A stretch of DNA of 39,203 nt from Opitutia bacterium (GTDB lineage Bacteria > Verrucomicrobiota > Verrucomicrobiia > Opitutales > Opitutaceae). The stretch spans positions 1 through 39,203 of the forward strand of contig CANJCM010000042.1 of NCBI GenBank assembly GCA_947472765.1, given 5' to 3'. Both the position numbers and the translations under genes were made by a program. A model generated the notes under the pieces. That model ran no database searches. It was not told the DNA's origin and saw nothing but the letters and a program-made list of their open reading frames with translations. Positions 1 through 8,004 of this stretch are shown piece by piece; within the stretch, counting starts at the first letter, position 1, and each line of letters opens with the position of its first letter.

Positions 1-335
1 AAACGGAAGATGTCCACCGCGCGCTGCACCTCGCCCGTGGACTCGGCGAGGGTCTTGCCCTCTTCGCGCGTCAGCAGCTCGGCGAGCTCGGCCTTGCGGG
101 CCTCGAGCAATTGCGAGGCCTTGCTCAGCACCCGGCCCCGCGCGACCGCGGTGGCATCCGCCCAGCCCGGCGCGGCCTTTTCGGCGGCGGCCACGGCGGC
201 GAGCGCGTCTTCGACGCCGCTCGCGGGATACTCGGCCACGACTTCACGGGCGTCGGCCGGGTTGCGCGTCTGCATCGTCGCACCGGAACGCGCCGGGACC
301 CATTCGCCGCCAATGAAATTCTGATAAGAACGCAT
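1..335 (-). CDS. Aldehyde dehydrogenase family protein, N-terminal part (runs off window)
   Basis: The minus strand is open from an ATG at 335 to the window edge, giving about 111 residues that start MRSYQNFIGGEWVPA. The 'NFIGGEWV' opening, the following 'RNPAD' stretch and 'REEGKTLAES' near residue 90 are typical of the NAD(P)-binding N-terminus of the aldehyde dehydrogenase superfamily, close to succinate-semialdehyde or 2-oxoglutarate-semialdehyde dehydrogenases. The catalytic Cys/Glu region lies outside the window, so substrate cannot be fixed. A sugar-acid dehydratase lies 8.6 kb away, and 2-oxoglutarate semialdehyde is an intermediate of some sugar-acid routes, but that link is inference only. 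No clear Shine-Dalgarno sequence precedes the ATG. Confidence 0.88.
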   Translation of the reverse strand, partial: MRSYQNFIGGEWVPARSGATMQTRNPADAREVVAEYPASGVEDALAAVAAAEKAAPGWADATAVARGRVLSKASQLLEARKAELAELLTREEGKTLAESTGEVQRAVDIFR

Positions 336-432
336 GACACCACGGAAGCGCGCCGCGGGCGCGGTTCAAGGGAGAACACTGACCCTGACAGGACTCTGCG
401 AACGGGTTGGACGACCAAAGCGGGTGGAGTTT

Positions 433-566
433 TGGACAGGATGGACAGGATTTACAGGATAGGGGATCCGGCGAACGAATCCGAAGGCTCCTCCTGCCCG
501 CGCCACGCGCTGAATCAGTTTTCCCCACCCACCATCAGTATCCTGTCCATCCTGTTCTTCCTGTCC
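433..566. repeat. Inverted-repeat element, copy 1
   Basis: The left arm is three GGACAGGAT-like units in tandem (433-460). The right arm (540-566) is their reverse complement (ATCCTGTCC, ATCCTGTTC, TTCCTGTCC). The core between them is nearly identical to that of the copy at 655-786. Such ACAGGAT tandem arms are a recurrent intergenic repeat type in many bacterial genomes; the mobilising enzyme is not evident here. Confidence 0.85.
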
Positions 567-654
567 CAACGCCCGGACGGTTTATCCTCCTTATTCCTGC
601 CCCTCATTCAGGACTCCGCATTTGGGACAGGAGGACGGGAGCCGGCGGAGATTT

Positions 655-786
655 GGACAGGATGGACAGGATTTACAGGATGGGGATCCGGCGGACGAAA
701 CCAAGGGCTCCTCCTGCCCGCGCCACGCGCTGAATCAGTTTTCCCCACCCACCATCAGTATCCTGTCCATCCTGTTCATCCTGTCC
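655..786. repeat. Inverted-repeat element, copy 2
   Basis: Second copy of the 433-566 element in the same orientation, two bases shorter, separated from it by 88 bp. The tandem ACAGGAT arms and the core ending in 'CCACCCACCATCAGTA' are shared. The few differences between copies lie mainly in the left core, at about 461-487 and 682-708. Confidence 0.85.
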
Positions 787-844
787 AAAGCCCGGATCCT
801 GTCCCCTGCAGCAGGCGCTTGCCGTCAGGAGGCGGTCTGAAAAA

Positions 845-3421
845 GTGACGTCCACCCCCGTTATGCGCCGCGCCCTCCTCCTGTCCGGTCTCCTTCTTGT
901 CTCGTCCGCGTTTGCCCAGATCGGCGACGTCCAGGACAAGCCCGGCGAGTTGCAGCAATTGCAAGTGCCGCTGGAAAAAATTCCGCCCGCGCCCGCCCTG
1001 ACTCCGGCCGAGGCGCTAAAGACCTTCACCCTCGCTCCCGGCTACAAACTCGAACTCGCCGCCGCCGACCCGCTCGTGCAGGAACCCGTGGCGGTCGCGT
1101 TCACGCCCGACGGCCGGATGTGGGTGGCCGAGATGCGTGGCTACATGCCGGACCTCGACGGCAACGGCGAGGACGCGCCGGTCGGGCGGATTGTGGTGCT
1201 CACCGATCGCGACGGCGACGGCGTGTACGACGAGAGCAAGGTGTTCGTCGACGGACTCGTCCTGCCGCGCGCGCTGCTGCCCGTCGGTGACGGACTGCTC
1301 GTCGGTGCGCCACCTGAGCTCGCGTTCTGGCGCGACACCGACGGCGATGGCCGCGCGGATCAGAAGACCGTCGTGGCCTCTGACTACGGCGTGATGACCG
1401 ATCCCAAGCGTCCGCATCTCGCGAACCCCGAGCGCGCCCCGAACAGCCTGTTCCTGGGCTACGACAACTGGATCTACAGCGCGGCCTACGTGAAGAAATT
1501 CCGCTACGTGAACGGACAGTGGGAAACGAAGGCCACGGATTTTCGCGGCCAGTGGGGGCTGAGCCAGGATGACTACGGCCGGTTCTATCACGGCTCGAAC
1601 GAGGATCACCTCCGCGTCGATGTGCTCTTCGCCGACTACCTGCGCCGCAACCCGAATTTTCCGCGGCTCGCCGGCTTTAATGTCGACGGCGCAACCGACC
1701 AGCTCGTCTGGCCCGGCCGCGTGAATCCCGGCGTCAACCGCGGCTACCGCGAAGGCATCCTGCGCGACGGTAAACTCCGCGCCTTCACCACGGCGTGCGC
1801 GTTCTACGTGTACCGCGGCGATCTGTTGCCCGAGCTGAATGGCAACTTCTTCGTCGGCGAGCCCGGCGCGAATCTCGTGCGGCGCGAAATCCTGACCTCG
1901 ACGAATGGCGCGGTCCGCGGCCGCAACGCCTACGCGGAGGAGCAGAAGGAGTTCATCGTCTCCACCGACGAGCGGTTCCGGCCGGTGAACTTTGCCACCG
2001 GCCCCGACGGCGCACTCTACATCGTCGATCTCTACCGCGGCGTCCTCCAGCACCGCATCTCGCTCACGAGTTACCTGCGGAAACAATATGCCTCGCGCGG
2101 CCTCGAAAACGCGCAGCACCTCGGCCGCATCTATCGCGTCGTGCCCGCAGATCGCACCCCGCCCGCCAGCCGCCTCGCGGTGCCCTCCACTCCGGCCCAA
2201 TGGGTCGAGCGTCTCTCGCACCCGAACATCTTTTGGCGGCAGGCCGCGCAGCAGGCGCTCGTGCTGAAACGCGAAGAGACCGTCGTGCCCGCCGTTCGCA
2301 CGCTCGCCACGCGCGGCAACTCCGCCCTCGGACGGGTGCATGCCCTGTGGACGCTCGATGGCATGGCGGCCCTCGATCGACCCACCGTGATGACGGCGCT
2401 CGGCGACGCCGATCCGATTGTCCGCACGATGGCCGCGCGCCTTGCCGAACGTTTCCTCGGTGGTGCCGATCGCGCCGACGTGCTGGCCCGGCTGTTCGCG
2501 CTCACCAACGACACCCAGGCGGAAGTCCGTTTGCAGGCCGTCCTCAGTCTCGGCGAAGCGAAGAGCCCGGACACTGATCGCGCGCTCGCCAATATCCTGC
2601 GGCGGAATCCCGATCATCCGTTCCTCGCCGATGCGTTTTACAGCGGCATCGGAAATCGCGAACTGCTGCTGCTCGAGGATCTCATCACCGACCGCGAGTG
2701 GGCGCCGAACGATCCCACGGCGAACGCCATTCTTGGCCGGCTCGCGCAAGGCATCCTGACGTCGCGCGATGCCGAGGCCGTCACCCGGCTCGTCGCGATT
2801 GCCTCCGCGCAACCACCTCCGAATCAGGCCCGCGCCGCCGCGCTGCTCGACGGCATGGTGGCGGCCGCGCCCTTCGTCCGCCGCCCGATCGAATATCCGC
2901 TCGCCCCGCCCGGCTGGAACGGACTCGCGCGGCATCCGTCGTTTCGTCCCAAATTCGCGAAGCTCGATCCGCTCGTCATTTGGAAGGACAAGCCCGGCGT
3001 CTCCACAGTGAAGCCGACGCCGCTGAGTGCGGAAGAGCAGGCCCGCTTCGACACCGGCAAAACGCTCTTCACCGGCATCTGCGCCACGTGTCACCAGACC
3101 TCCGGTCGCGGCCTCGATGGACTGGCCCCGCCGCTGCTCGACTCCGAATGGGTCCTCGGTTCGCCGGAGCGGATCATCCGGATCGTGTTGCACGGATTGA
3201 AGGGCCCGATCGTCGTGCTGGGCCGCGAGCACACCGGCGACATGCCCGCGTTCAAGGCGATGGATGACGCGCAACTCGCCGCGATTCTCACCTACGTGCG
3301 GCGCGAGTGGGGCCACGGGGCCTCGCCCATCGCACCCGATGCCGTGAAGGCCGTTCGGGCCGCGACGGCCAGTCAGACGGACTCCGTCAGCGCGCGGGAG
3401 CTGGTGCTGCAGGTGCCGTAA
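845..3421 (+). CDS. PVC-type propeller/HEAT dehydrogenase with C-terminal cytochrome c domain
   Basis: A GTG at 845 lies 12 bases after AGGAGG (827-832). An in-frame ATG at 863 starts the signal peptide directly (MRRALLLSGLLLVSSAFAQ) and is an equally good start. After export, residues about 55-440 form a sorbosone-dehydrogenase-like beta-propeller of the kind common in Planctomycetes and Verrucomicrobia, with DxDGDG calcium-type loops ('DRDGDGVYDE', 'DTDGDGRAD'). Residues about 450-680 are helical HEAT-like repeats. The C-terminal domain carries a heme c motif CATCH (Cys746-His750) and a likely distal Met800 in 'GDMPAF'. It is probably a periplasmic oxidase or dehydrogenase of a sugar or alcohol that passes electrons to its own heme. 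Substrate unknown. The length fits this family. Confidence 0.9.
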   Translation: MTSTPVMRRALLLSGLLLVSSAFAQIGDVQDKPGELQQLQVPLEKIPPAPALTPAEALKTFTLAPGYKLELAAADPLVQEPVAVAFTPDGRMWVAEMRGYMPDLDGNGEDAPVGRIVVLTDRDGDGVYDESKVFVDGLVLPRALLPVGDGLLVGAPPELAFWRDTDGDGRADQKTVVASDYGVMTDPKRPHLANPERAPNSLFLGYDNWIYSAAYVKKFRYVNGQWETKATDFRGQWGLSQDDYGRFYHGSNEDHLRVDVLFADYLRRNPNFPRLAGFNVDGATDQLVWPGRVNPGVNRGYREGILRDGKLRAFTTACAFYVYRGDLLPELNGNFFVGEPGANLVRREILTSTNGAVRGRNAYAEEQKEFIVSTDERFRPVNFATGPDGALYIVDLYRGVLQHRISLTSYLRKQYASRGLENAQHLGRIYRVVPADRTPPASRLAVPSTPAQWVERLSHPNIFWRQAAQQALVLKREETVVPAVRTLATRGNSALGRVHALWTLDGMAALDRPTVMTALGDADPIVRTMAARLAERFLGGADRADVLARLFALTNDTQAEVRLQAVLSLGEAKSPDTDRALANILRRNPDHPFLADAFYSGIGNRELLLLEDLITDREWAPNDPTANAILGRLAQGILTSRDAEAVTRLVAIASAQPPPNQARAAALLDGMVAAAPFVRRPIEYPLAPPGWNGLARHPSFRPKFAKLDPLVIWKDKPGVSTVKPTPLSAEEQARFDTGKTLFTGICATCHQTSGRGLDGLAPPLLDSEWVLGSPERIIRIVLHGLKGPIVVLGREHTGDMPAFKAMDDAQLAAILTYVRREWGHGASPIAPDAVKAVRAATASQTDSVSARELVLQVP

Positions 3422-3445
3422 GGCTCCGGCCAGGTCGCCAGTTCA

Positions 3446-3470
3446 TGGAGGGCCGGTGCCCCCACCGGCC
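3446..3470 (+). repeat. TGGAGGG-type palindrome, copy 1
   Basis: Head TGGAGGG overlaps an 8-bp stem GGCCGGTG/CACCGGCC with loop CCCC. Related copies with stem-preserving changes lie at 3632-3656, 7927-7950 and 8005-8029. Confidence 0.75.
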
Positions 3471-3514
3471 GCTCTAGATCAGATTAAGTTGAAGTGTGGC
3501 CGATCAGACATTGC

Positions 3515-3539
3515 GGGCGCGCACGAGGCGCGCCCCTAC
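3515..3539 (-). repeat. GTAG/CTCGT extragenic palindrome (REP-like), copy 1
   Basis: Read on the minus strand: GTAG head, stem GGGCGCGC/GCGCGCCC, loop CTCGT. It is paired head to head with the plus-strand copy at 3556-3580. Confidence 0.8.
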
Positions 3540-3555
3540 ATCGATTGTCATTCGT

Positions 3556-3580
3556 GCAGGGGCGTGCCTCGTGCACGCCC
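3556..3580 (+). repeat. GTAG/CTCGT extragenic palindrome, copy 2
   Basis: Head GCAG, stem GGGCGTGC/GCACGCCC, loop CTCGT. Relative to copy 1, a C-G stem pair has become T-A, with both sides changed. Confidence 0.8.
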
Positions 3581-3631
3581 AAATATGGCTACGGAATTCT
3601 TTAACCCGCTCCAGGAGCGCGTTCCCTTTTT

Positions 3632-3656
3632 GGCGGGTGAGGGCACCCGCCCTCCA
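3632..3656 (-). repeat. TGGAGGG-type palindrome, copy 2
   Basis: Read on the minus strand: TGGAGGG head, stem GGCGGGTG/CACCCGCC, loop CCCT. Same design as 3446-3470 but a different stem. Confidence 0.7.
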
Positions 3657-3713
3657 TCGGAGATTTGGATCCGAAGATCCCTTGGGCTCGTTCTCGTAAT
3701 CGTTCTCCTGTTC

Positions 3714-3738
3714 GGGCGTGGTCGAGCCACGCCCCTAC
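3714..3738 (-). repeat. GTAG/CTCGA extragenic palindrome, copy 3
   Basis: Minus strand: GTAG head, stem GGGCGTGG/CCACGCCC, loop CTCGA. Forms a head-to-head pair with 3762-3786. Confidence 0.8.
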
Positions 3739-3761
3739 AAAAGGCCGGGTAGAACGTCGTT

Positions 3762-3786
3762 GTAGGGGCGCACCTCGTGTGCGCCC
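3762..3786 (+). repeat. GTAG/CTCGT extragenic palindrome, copy 4
   Basis: GTAG head, stem GGGCGCAC/GTGCGCCC, loop CTCGT. Another stem variant with fully compensated pairing. Confidence 0.8.
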
Positions 3787-3807
3787 GCCTCGGTGGTAAA
3801 ACCAGCC

Positions 3808-4869
3808 TCAGCTCGAGAGCCCGAGCCAGTTCTTCAGCACCGCCGCGTCGTTGCGGAACGCGGTCACGATGCCTTTCCGCTGCTCGAACGGCGAGGGATA
3901 CAGGTCCGGGCCGAACTTGAAGTGTTCGATGTGAATGATGATCGGGAGCGGGCCGCCATGCGCGGCGATCACGTCCGTGACCATGTCCTTCTTCACGAAG
4001 CCCTGACCGAACGGTACCTGCATCGGCACATTGCGGTGGGTCTTCGGGTCCTCCTCCCAGCGGAAGCTTTTCACACACAGCGCGACGGTGCGCGGCGCCA
4101 GGAGGTCAACCGCGTTCGAATACGAGAGGCCCTGTTCGACGAGCACGTGCTGCGTGTCGAAGGCGATGCCGAAGTATTTCGGATCGATGTCGTCGAGAAT
4201 CATGTCGAGGTCCCAGGCCGCGCTGCCCGCCATCCGCGCGCCGGCGTGAATCTGGTAAACCGCCTGCATGCCGATCTCCTTGTTGAACGCGGCAAACTCC
4301 CGGGCCCAGCTCGTGAACGTCGGGATCTGCGCCTTCCGCGGCTTCGTCAGATCGTATTGGAAACCACGGTGGCGGTAGCGGTTGATCCCGAGCTTCTTCG
4401 CGGCGCGGAGCGCGTTCTGCCAATGCGGCTCGTTCGGCCGCACGAAGTCGGTCGCGAGGTAGGAAATCTTGCGGCCCTTCTTCGCCAGCGCCGCCACCAT
4501 CGCCGGCAGCTCGTCCGCGGCTTTCTCGGGCGTGATGTGGCCGACCTTCCGCACCGTCAGCTCGAGATCGAGACCGATCTCATCGACCACCTGCGCCGTC
4601 TGTTCCGGCGTGTACTTGTAACGAATCTGCTCCGGTGATGCATCGCCGCCGTCGAAGTGCCACTTCTCGAGGACGGAAACTTCAAATTTGCCGAAACCGG
4701 CCGTCGGCGTGAACTCCGCGGTGGACGCGACCGGCGCTGCCGCCGGCGAAGGCGTGATCGCCGCGAGACCCGCGGACGGAGCGAGGTAGGCCGCCGCGGC
4801 GCCGACGCTGGCGCGGGTAAGAAAATCACGGCGACTCAGGGAGGCAGACGAAGGGTTCGGAGTATTCAT
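3808..4869 (-). CDS. Tat-exported sugar phosphate isomerase/epimerase-like TIM barrel
   Basis: 353 residues from the ATG at 4869. The start is chosen because the next residues form a twin-arginine signal (SRRDFLTRAS at 12-21, then an Ala-rich hydrophobic stretch to about residue 40). The reading frame stays open upstream, but that part runs antisense to mdh and is not protein-like. The mature part matches the xylose-isomerase-like/AP-endonuclease-2 TIM-barrel family: 'VDEIGLDLELTV' near the first strands, 'YQIHAGARMAG', 'FGIAFDTQHV' and 'IIIHIEHFKFG' near the C-terminal strands, the last two being likely metal or substrate positions. Members of this family in PVC bacteria are often exported and isomerise or epimerise sugars. 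Exact substrate unknown. It is transcribed convergently with the dehydrogenase. Confidence 0.85.
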   Translation of the reverse strand: MNTPNPSSASLSRRDFLTRASVGAAAAYLAPSAGLAAITPSPAAAPVASTAEFTPTAGFGKFEVSVLEKWHFDGGDASPEQIRYKYTPEQTAQVVDEIGLDLELTVRKVGHITPEKAADELPAMVAALAKKGRKISYLATDFVRPNEPHWQNALRAAKKLGINRYRHRGFQYDLTKPRKAQIPTFTSWAREFAAFNKEIGMQAVYQIHAGARMAGSAAWDLDMILDDIDPKYFGIAFDTQHVLVEQGLSYSNAVDLLAPRTVALCVKSFRWEEDPKTHRNVPMQVPFGQGFVKKDMVTDVIAAHGGPLPIIIHIEHFKFGPDLYPSPFEQRKGIVTAFRNDAAVLKNWLGLSS

Positions 4870-5271
4870 GGGGAGGGGATTTCTGGCCACCCGCGTGACT
4901 TCCACGCGGCATCGAATCGGGAAACGAATCAGTGGTTCCCACCGCGAGACGGCGCAACCCGTTTTTTGGGGCGGGTGCCGGCGATGACACGACGAGGCCG
5001 GGATTTGGAACACAGAGGGCGCAGAGGTGAACGGAGGGCGCAGAGCGGAGTGGCATGGGTCTCCTGACCCATGAAAGCCCATCCGATATGCATCACCACG
5101 GGTCAGGAGACCCGTGCCACCCGATTCCCCAACCTCCGCGTCCTCCGTTAACCTCTGCGACCTCTGCGTTAAAAAAATCACCCGCCCGCTCGCGACCGCT
5201 AATTCCCGCGGGCTGCCGAAATTCTTTCGTGTGTTTGACCGGAATCGTGGGCTAGCGTTTCGGCCCTCTTT
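4870..5271. other. Intergenic region with nested inverted repeats
   Basis: No gene. Tandem CAGAGG/GGGCGCAG units at 5010-5049 are mirrored by CCTCTGCG units at 5133-5170, and between them sit two inverted copies of a GTGG-headed hairpin (5050-5120). The divergent promoters of the isomerase and mdh must lie here. A TTGACC at 5235-5240 resembles a -35 box, but no -10 sits at good spacing. Confidence 0.65.
5050..5120. repeat. Pair of GTGG-headed palindromes in inverted orientation
   Basis: Plus-strand copy: GTGG head at 5050-5053, stem CATGGGT/ACCCATG, loop CTCCTG (5061-5066). Minus-strand copy: ends at 5120 with its GTGG head at 5117-5120, stem CACGGGT/ACCCGTG, same loop CTCCTG. The single stem difference (T versus C) is compensated by A versus G on the other arm. 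Confidence 0.8.
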
Positions 5272-6255
5272 ATGAAATCCCCCATTCGCGTCGCCGTCAC
5301 CGGTGCAGCCGGCCAAATCGGTTACTCCCTCCTTCCCCGCATCGCCTCGGGTTCGATGTTCGGCCCTGACCAGCCGGTCATCCTCCAACTGATCGAGGCC
5401 CCGTTTGAAAAGGCGCTGAAGGCGCTCGAGGGCGTCGCGATGGAGCTCGATGACTGCGCATTCCCGCTGCTCAAGGGCATCGTGATGACTTCCGATCCGG
5501 CGGTCGGCTTCAAGGATGCGAACTGGTGCCTGCTCGTCGGCGCCAAGCCGCGCGGCCCGGGCATGGAGCGCGCCGACCTGCTGAAGGACAACGGCAAGAT
5601 CTTCATCGAACAGGGCAAGGTCATCGACGCGGTCGCTGCCGCGGATGCGCGCGTCGCCGTCGTGGGCAATCCCGCGAACACGAACTGCATGATCGCGGCC
5701 TCGCAGGCGAAGCGCCTCACGCCGGATCGTTTCACCGCCATGGTCCGCCTCGACCAGAACCGCGCGCAGACCCAGCTCGCGAAGAAGGCCGGCGTCGATC
5801 TCACCGAGGTGAAGAACATCTTCATCTACGGTAATCACAGCCCGACGATGTTTCCGTCGTTCGCGCACGCGACGATCGCCGGCCAGCCCGCGACGTCCGT
5901 CATCACCGACAGCGCCTGGCTCCAGGGCCCGTTCCTCGAGACGGTCGGCAAGCGTGGAGCCGCGATCATCGCAGCTCGTGGCGCGTCGTCCGCGGCCTCC
6001 GCGGCCAACGCCCTCACCGATCACGTCCGCAGCCTCGTCACGCCGGGCGCGGTCCATTCGATCGCGGTGAAGTCGAACGGCGCCTATGGTTTCAATCCCA
6101 ACGTCTGGGCCGGCATGCCGGTTCGCACCACCACCCCGGGCAGCTACGAAGTCATCACCGGCTACGTGATGGATGACTTCGCGAAGTCGAAGATCGCGGC
6201 GACCAACAAGGAGCTCGAGGACGAGCGCAGCTTCGTGGCGGAAATGATCAAATAA
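5272..6255 (+). CDS. mdh: Malate dehydrogenase (NAD-dependent)
   Basis: 327 residues, the usual length for the LDH-like type 2 malate dehydrogenases. The Rossmann dinucleotide motif GAAGQIG is at residues 11-17, followed by 'NPANTN', the substrate-binding 'RLDQNR' and the catalytic His189 in 'YGNHSP'. The enzyme interconverts malate and oxaloacetate in the TCA cycle, in the cytosol. The ATG at 5272 gives a correct N-terminus. It is a single gene, ended by a strong terminator right after the stop. Confidence 0.97.
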   Translation: MKSPIRVAVTGAAGQIGYSLLPRIASGSMFGPDQPVILQLIEAPFEKALKALEGVAMELDDCAFPLLKGIVMTSDPAVGFKDANWCLLVGAKPRGPGMERADLLKDNGKIFIEQGKVIDAVAAADARVAVVGNPANTNCMIAASQAKRLTPDRFTAMVRLDQNRAQTQLAKKAGVDLTEVKNIFIYGNHSPTMFPSFAHATIAGQPATSVITDSAWLQGPFLETVGKRGAAIIAARGASSAASAANALTDHVRSLVTPGAVHSIAVKSNGAYGFNPNVWAGMPVRTTTPGSYEVITGYVMDDFAKSKIAATNKELEDERSFVAEMIK

Positions 6256-6257
6256 CG

Positions 6258-6314
6258 GGAAACGCGCTCCGCGCGTTTCCTAGAGCCGGTGGCGCACGCG
6301 CCACCGGCTTTTTT
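6258..6314 (+). terminator. Double-hairpin terminator of mdh
   Basis: A first hairpin (GGAAACGCG 6258-6266 with CGCGTTTCC 6272-6280) is followed by a stronger one, AGCCGGTGGCG/CGCCACCGGCT at 6284-6309, ending in a T-run at 6309-6314. This is a standard intrinsic terminator starting 2 bases after the mdh stop. Confidence 0.93.
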
Positions 6315-6398
6315 GTGGGTTGATTCAGACAGTTCCGTCCGTGGGCCGGAGTAGCGCCGCGTCTCTGACCGGCGAAGAGCATACGGATATTCAGTGAC

Positions 6399-6458
6399 GG
6401 GCGCGCACGTGGTGCGCCTCTGCGAAAATGCAGCGTAGGGGCGCGGCTCGTCCGCGCC
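6399..6458. repeat. Pair of GTAG-type palindromes, head to head
   Basis: The minus-strand copy (6399-6425) has head GCAG, stem GGCGCAC/GTGCGC and a shorter loop CAC. The plus-strand copy (6435-6458) has GTAG, stem GGCGCGG/CCGCGCC and loop CTCGT. Both are in the gap between the mdh terminator and the convergent 234-aa gene. Confidence 0.75.
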
Positions 6459-6480
6459 TTGCTCGAAAAATTCGCACCCC

Positions 6481-7185
6481 TTACGCCGAGCCACCAATCA
6501 GTCCCGAGAGCACTTTCGTGATCGCGAAGGCGCTGCGCACGGCAGCGAAGCCCTCGATCAACTCAGCGGGCGAACCCGGGCGCGGGAACACCATTTCGAG
6601 TGAAGCTCCGGTGCAGCGCACTTTCGCGTCGATGCCCTCCACCGCGATCGTGCACTCGCGGCAGTCGGAGGGAAATTCGACCGAGAGGCCGTCGCGGCCC
6701 TCGAGATTCTCGATCGCGTCGATCACCGCCTCCACCGAGGCACCTTTTTTCAGGTTGAAGGAAATCTCCGCAAAGCGACGGGCGAAGACGCGGCTGAAGT
6801 CTTCCTTCCGGGCCAGCTCGTGGCTGACCAATCCGCGGAGCGTGGTCAGCACGGCGTAGCGCGCCGGGTCGGTCTCCTCGAGGGCGTAGACGATCTCCAC
6901 CGTGAAGTCGCGGGCCGTCAGCACCGCCAGCGGACTCGCGACCGAGAGCGCGATTTCCTTCCGCTTGTAGGCGAGGGCCGTGCGCACGTCCTGGAAGAGG
7001 GTCTCGGCATCGCGCGCGAGTTCGGCCGAGCAAAGTTTCCCGAGGAACGCATTGGTCGTGGCGTTGGCCGCGTCCGGGGTGCGGTGATGGCCCTTCTTGA
7101 AACCCTCGAGGGTCTTCACCGTGCCACTGCTCCGGCCGAGGAAGCAGATGTCGGCCACGATGCTCGAAGGAAGTTCACCCGTCAT
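6481..7185 (-). CDS. Conserved hypothetical protein, 234 aa
   Basis: Not recognised. The open frame runs from an ATG at 7185 to TAA at 6481-6483, reads as a soluble mixed alpha/beta protein, and keeps high-GC codon use throughout. There is no signal peptide or membrane segment. Visible features are a basic 'GFKKGHHRTPD' stretch near residue 28 and a Cys pair in 'SDCRECTIAVEG' near residue 180. The C-terminal part 'AELIEGFAAVRSAFAITKVLSGLIGGSA' is predicted helical. The protein stands alone between mdh and a tiny membrane protein gene, so the neighbourhood gives no function. No strong ribosome binding site precedes the start. Confidence 0.75.
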   Translation of the reverse strand: MTGELPSSIVADICFLGRSSGTVKTLEGFKKGHHRTPDAANATTNAFLGKLCSAELARDAETLFQDVRTALAYKRKEIALSVASPLAVLTARDFTVEIVYALEETDPARYAVLTTLRGLVSHELARKEDFSRVFARRFAEISFNLKKGASVEAVIDAIENLEGRDGLSVEFPSDCRECTIAVEGIDAKVRCTGASLEMVFPRPGSPAELIEGFAAVRSAFAITKVLSGLIGGSA

Positions 7186-7368
7186 GTGCCGCCGAGCAAA
7201 CCCAGCCGCCCGTCCGGCACCAGCTCCGAATCATACGAATCTCGGGCGGTCTCTCAGCGGTTGGTTATCCGGGCATTTGAACCACCGAGACACCGAGGCA
7301 CCGAGAAGACTCCGCGAGAGGGGCGCCCGGATTTCATAATTCTTAATTCATCCCTCTTACTTGGTCTT

Positions 7369-7626
7369 TCACGCCGTCACGGCGGAGCGGCGCTTCACCA
7401 GCGTCACGATTCCGATGATGGCCAGAATCGGCAGCCAGATGGGCGAGAGGAGGGTCACGATCACGAGTCCGAGGCAGGCGGCGATCGCCATGGTGGCGAC
7501 GCCGATGCCGGCGAGGAGCGCGAGGCCCGCGGCGAGCAGGCAACCCATGACCAGGGTGATGGGGAGGAGCTTCACGGCGATGATAGCCAGGGCCGCGATG
7601 AGGAGGACTTTCAGGAAGGTTTTCAT
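7369..7626 (-). CDS. Small membrane protein, 85 aa
   Basis: Starts at the ATG at 7626 (MKTFLKVLLIAALAII). Almost the whole protein is hydrophobic, with two or three membrane-spanning segments (residues about 4-20, 24-50 and 55-76) and a basic C-terminus 'LVKRRSAVTA'. The family is not recognised. The frame is open upstream of this ATG, but that sequence is not membrane-like and falls in repeat-rich DNA, so the shorter version is preferred. It may be a small envelope protein. Confidence 0.65.
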   Translation of the reverse strand: MKTFLKVLLIAALAIIAVKLLPITLVMGCLLAAGLALLAGIGVATMAIAACLGLVIVTLLSPIWLPILAIIGIVTLVKRRSAVTA

Positions 7627-7776
7627 GTCCCGAAAACCCGGCAGGTTCCGAAAAGTTGCAGCGATCGAGATTATTTCCTGCCGCGGTCCGGATGGTTTGA
7701 ACAGGAAGGCCGGGGAGGCCGGGACGAGTTCGATCGTGCATTGCTTGGATTTCGAGGCTGTGCCGGCTCGAGGTCG

Positions 7777-7796
7777 CCCTGCCCGTGAGGGCAGGG
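7777..7796 (+). repeat. GTGA-loop palindrome
   Basis: Stem CCCTGCCC/GGGCAGGG closes a GTGA loop (7785-7788). The loop is shared with the palindrome at 7825-7848 (read on the minus strand), although the stems differ. Confidence 0.7.
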
Positions 7797-7824
7797 ACGC
7801 CTTCATTGCTTCGCTTGAGGTCGT

Positions 7825-7848
7825 CCCGCTGCTCACGCAGCGGGCTAC
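7825..7848 (-). repeat. GTAG-headed palindrome with GTGA loop
   Basis: On the minus strand: GTAG head (7845-7848), stem CCCGCTGC/GCAGCGGG, loop GTGA. The same hairpin recurs at 39161-39184 with a GTGG head. Confidence 0.8.
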
Positions 7849-7926
7849 AAAGCCAATTCAAACATTCGCTGCCAGGGAGCAGGCCCTGCGAAACCTCTTA
7901 AGCAGGAACCATGCATTGGAAGGTCC

Positions 7927-7950
7927 GGCGGGTGAGACACCCGCCCTCCA
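7927..7950 (-). repeat. TGGAGGG-type palindrome, copy 3
   Basis: Minus strand: TGGAGGG head, stem GGCGGGTG/CACCCGCC, loop TCT. Same stem as 3632-3656 with a shorter loop. Confidence 0.7.
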
Positions 7951-8004
7951 TGGCAGGCGGGTCGTTCAGATGTCCGTCCGTTCCTCCTCCAGGAAAGCAA
8001 TCCA

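Larger units (their letters stand above)
336..844. other. Intergenic region with twin repeat element
   Basis: No credible gene lies here. Most of the space is filled by two near-identical inverted-repeat elements (433-566 and 655-786). An AGGAGG at 827-832 is the likely ribosome binding site of the following gene. Confidence 0.7.
3422..3807. other. Intergenic region with six extragenic palindromes
   Basis: No gene seen. The gap between the dehydrogenase and the convergent isomerase holds two TGGAGGG-type palindromes (3446-3470 and 3632-3656) and four GTAG/CTCGT palindromes in two head-to-head pairs (3515-3580 and 3714-3786). No hairpin here is followed by a T-run that would make it an ordinary terminator. 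Confidence 0.75.

Noticed and set aside
1016-3316. 766-residue open frame antisense to the cytochrome dehydrogenase
   Set aside because: It mirrors the codon structure of the real gene in high-GC DNA, is rich in Arg/Gly/His without domains, and the plus-strand protein is clearly genuine.
3446-3470. Terminator for the cytochrome dehydrogenase
   Set aside because: The hairpin is strong but followed by GCTCTAG rather than a T-run, and it belongs to the TGGAGGG palindrome family.
3422-3807. CRISPR-like array from repeated short motifs
   Set aside because: Copies differ in orientation, spacing and stem sequence, there are no unique spacers of constant length, and no cas genes are present.
4870-6057. 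Upstream extension of the isomerase frame to 6057
   Set aside because: It would run antisense through mdh; the twin-arginine signal begins at the ATG at 4869.
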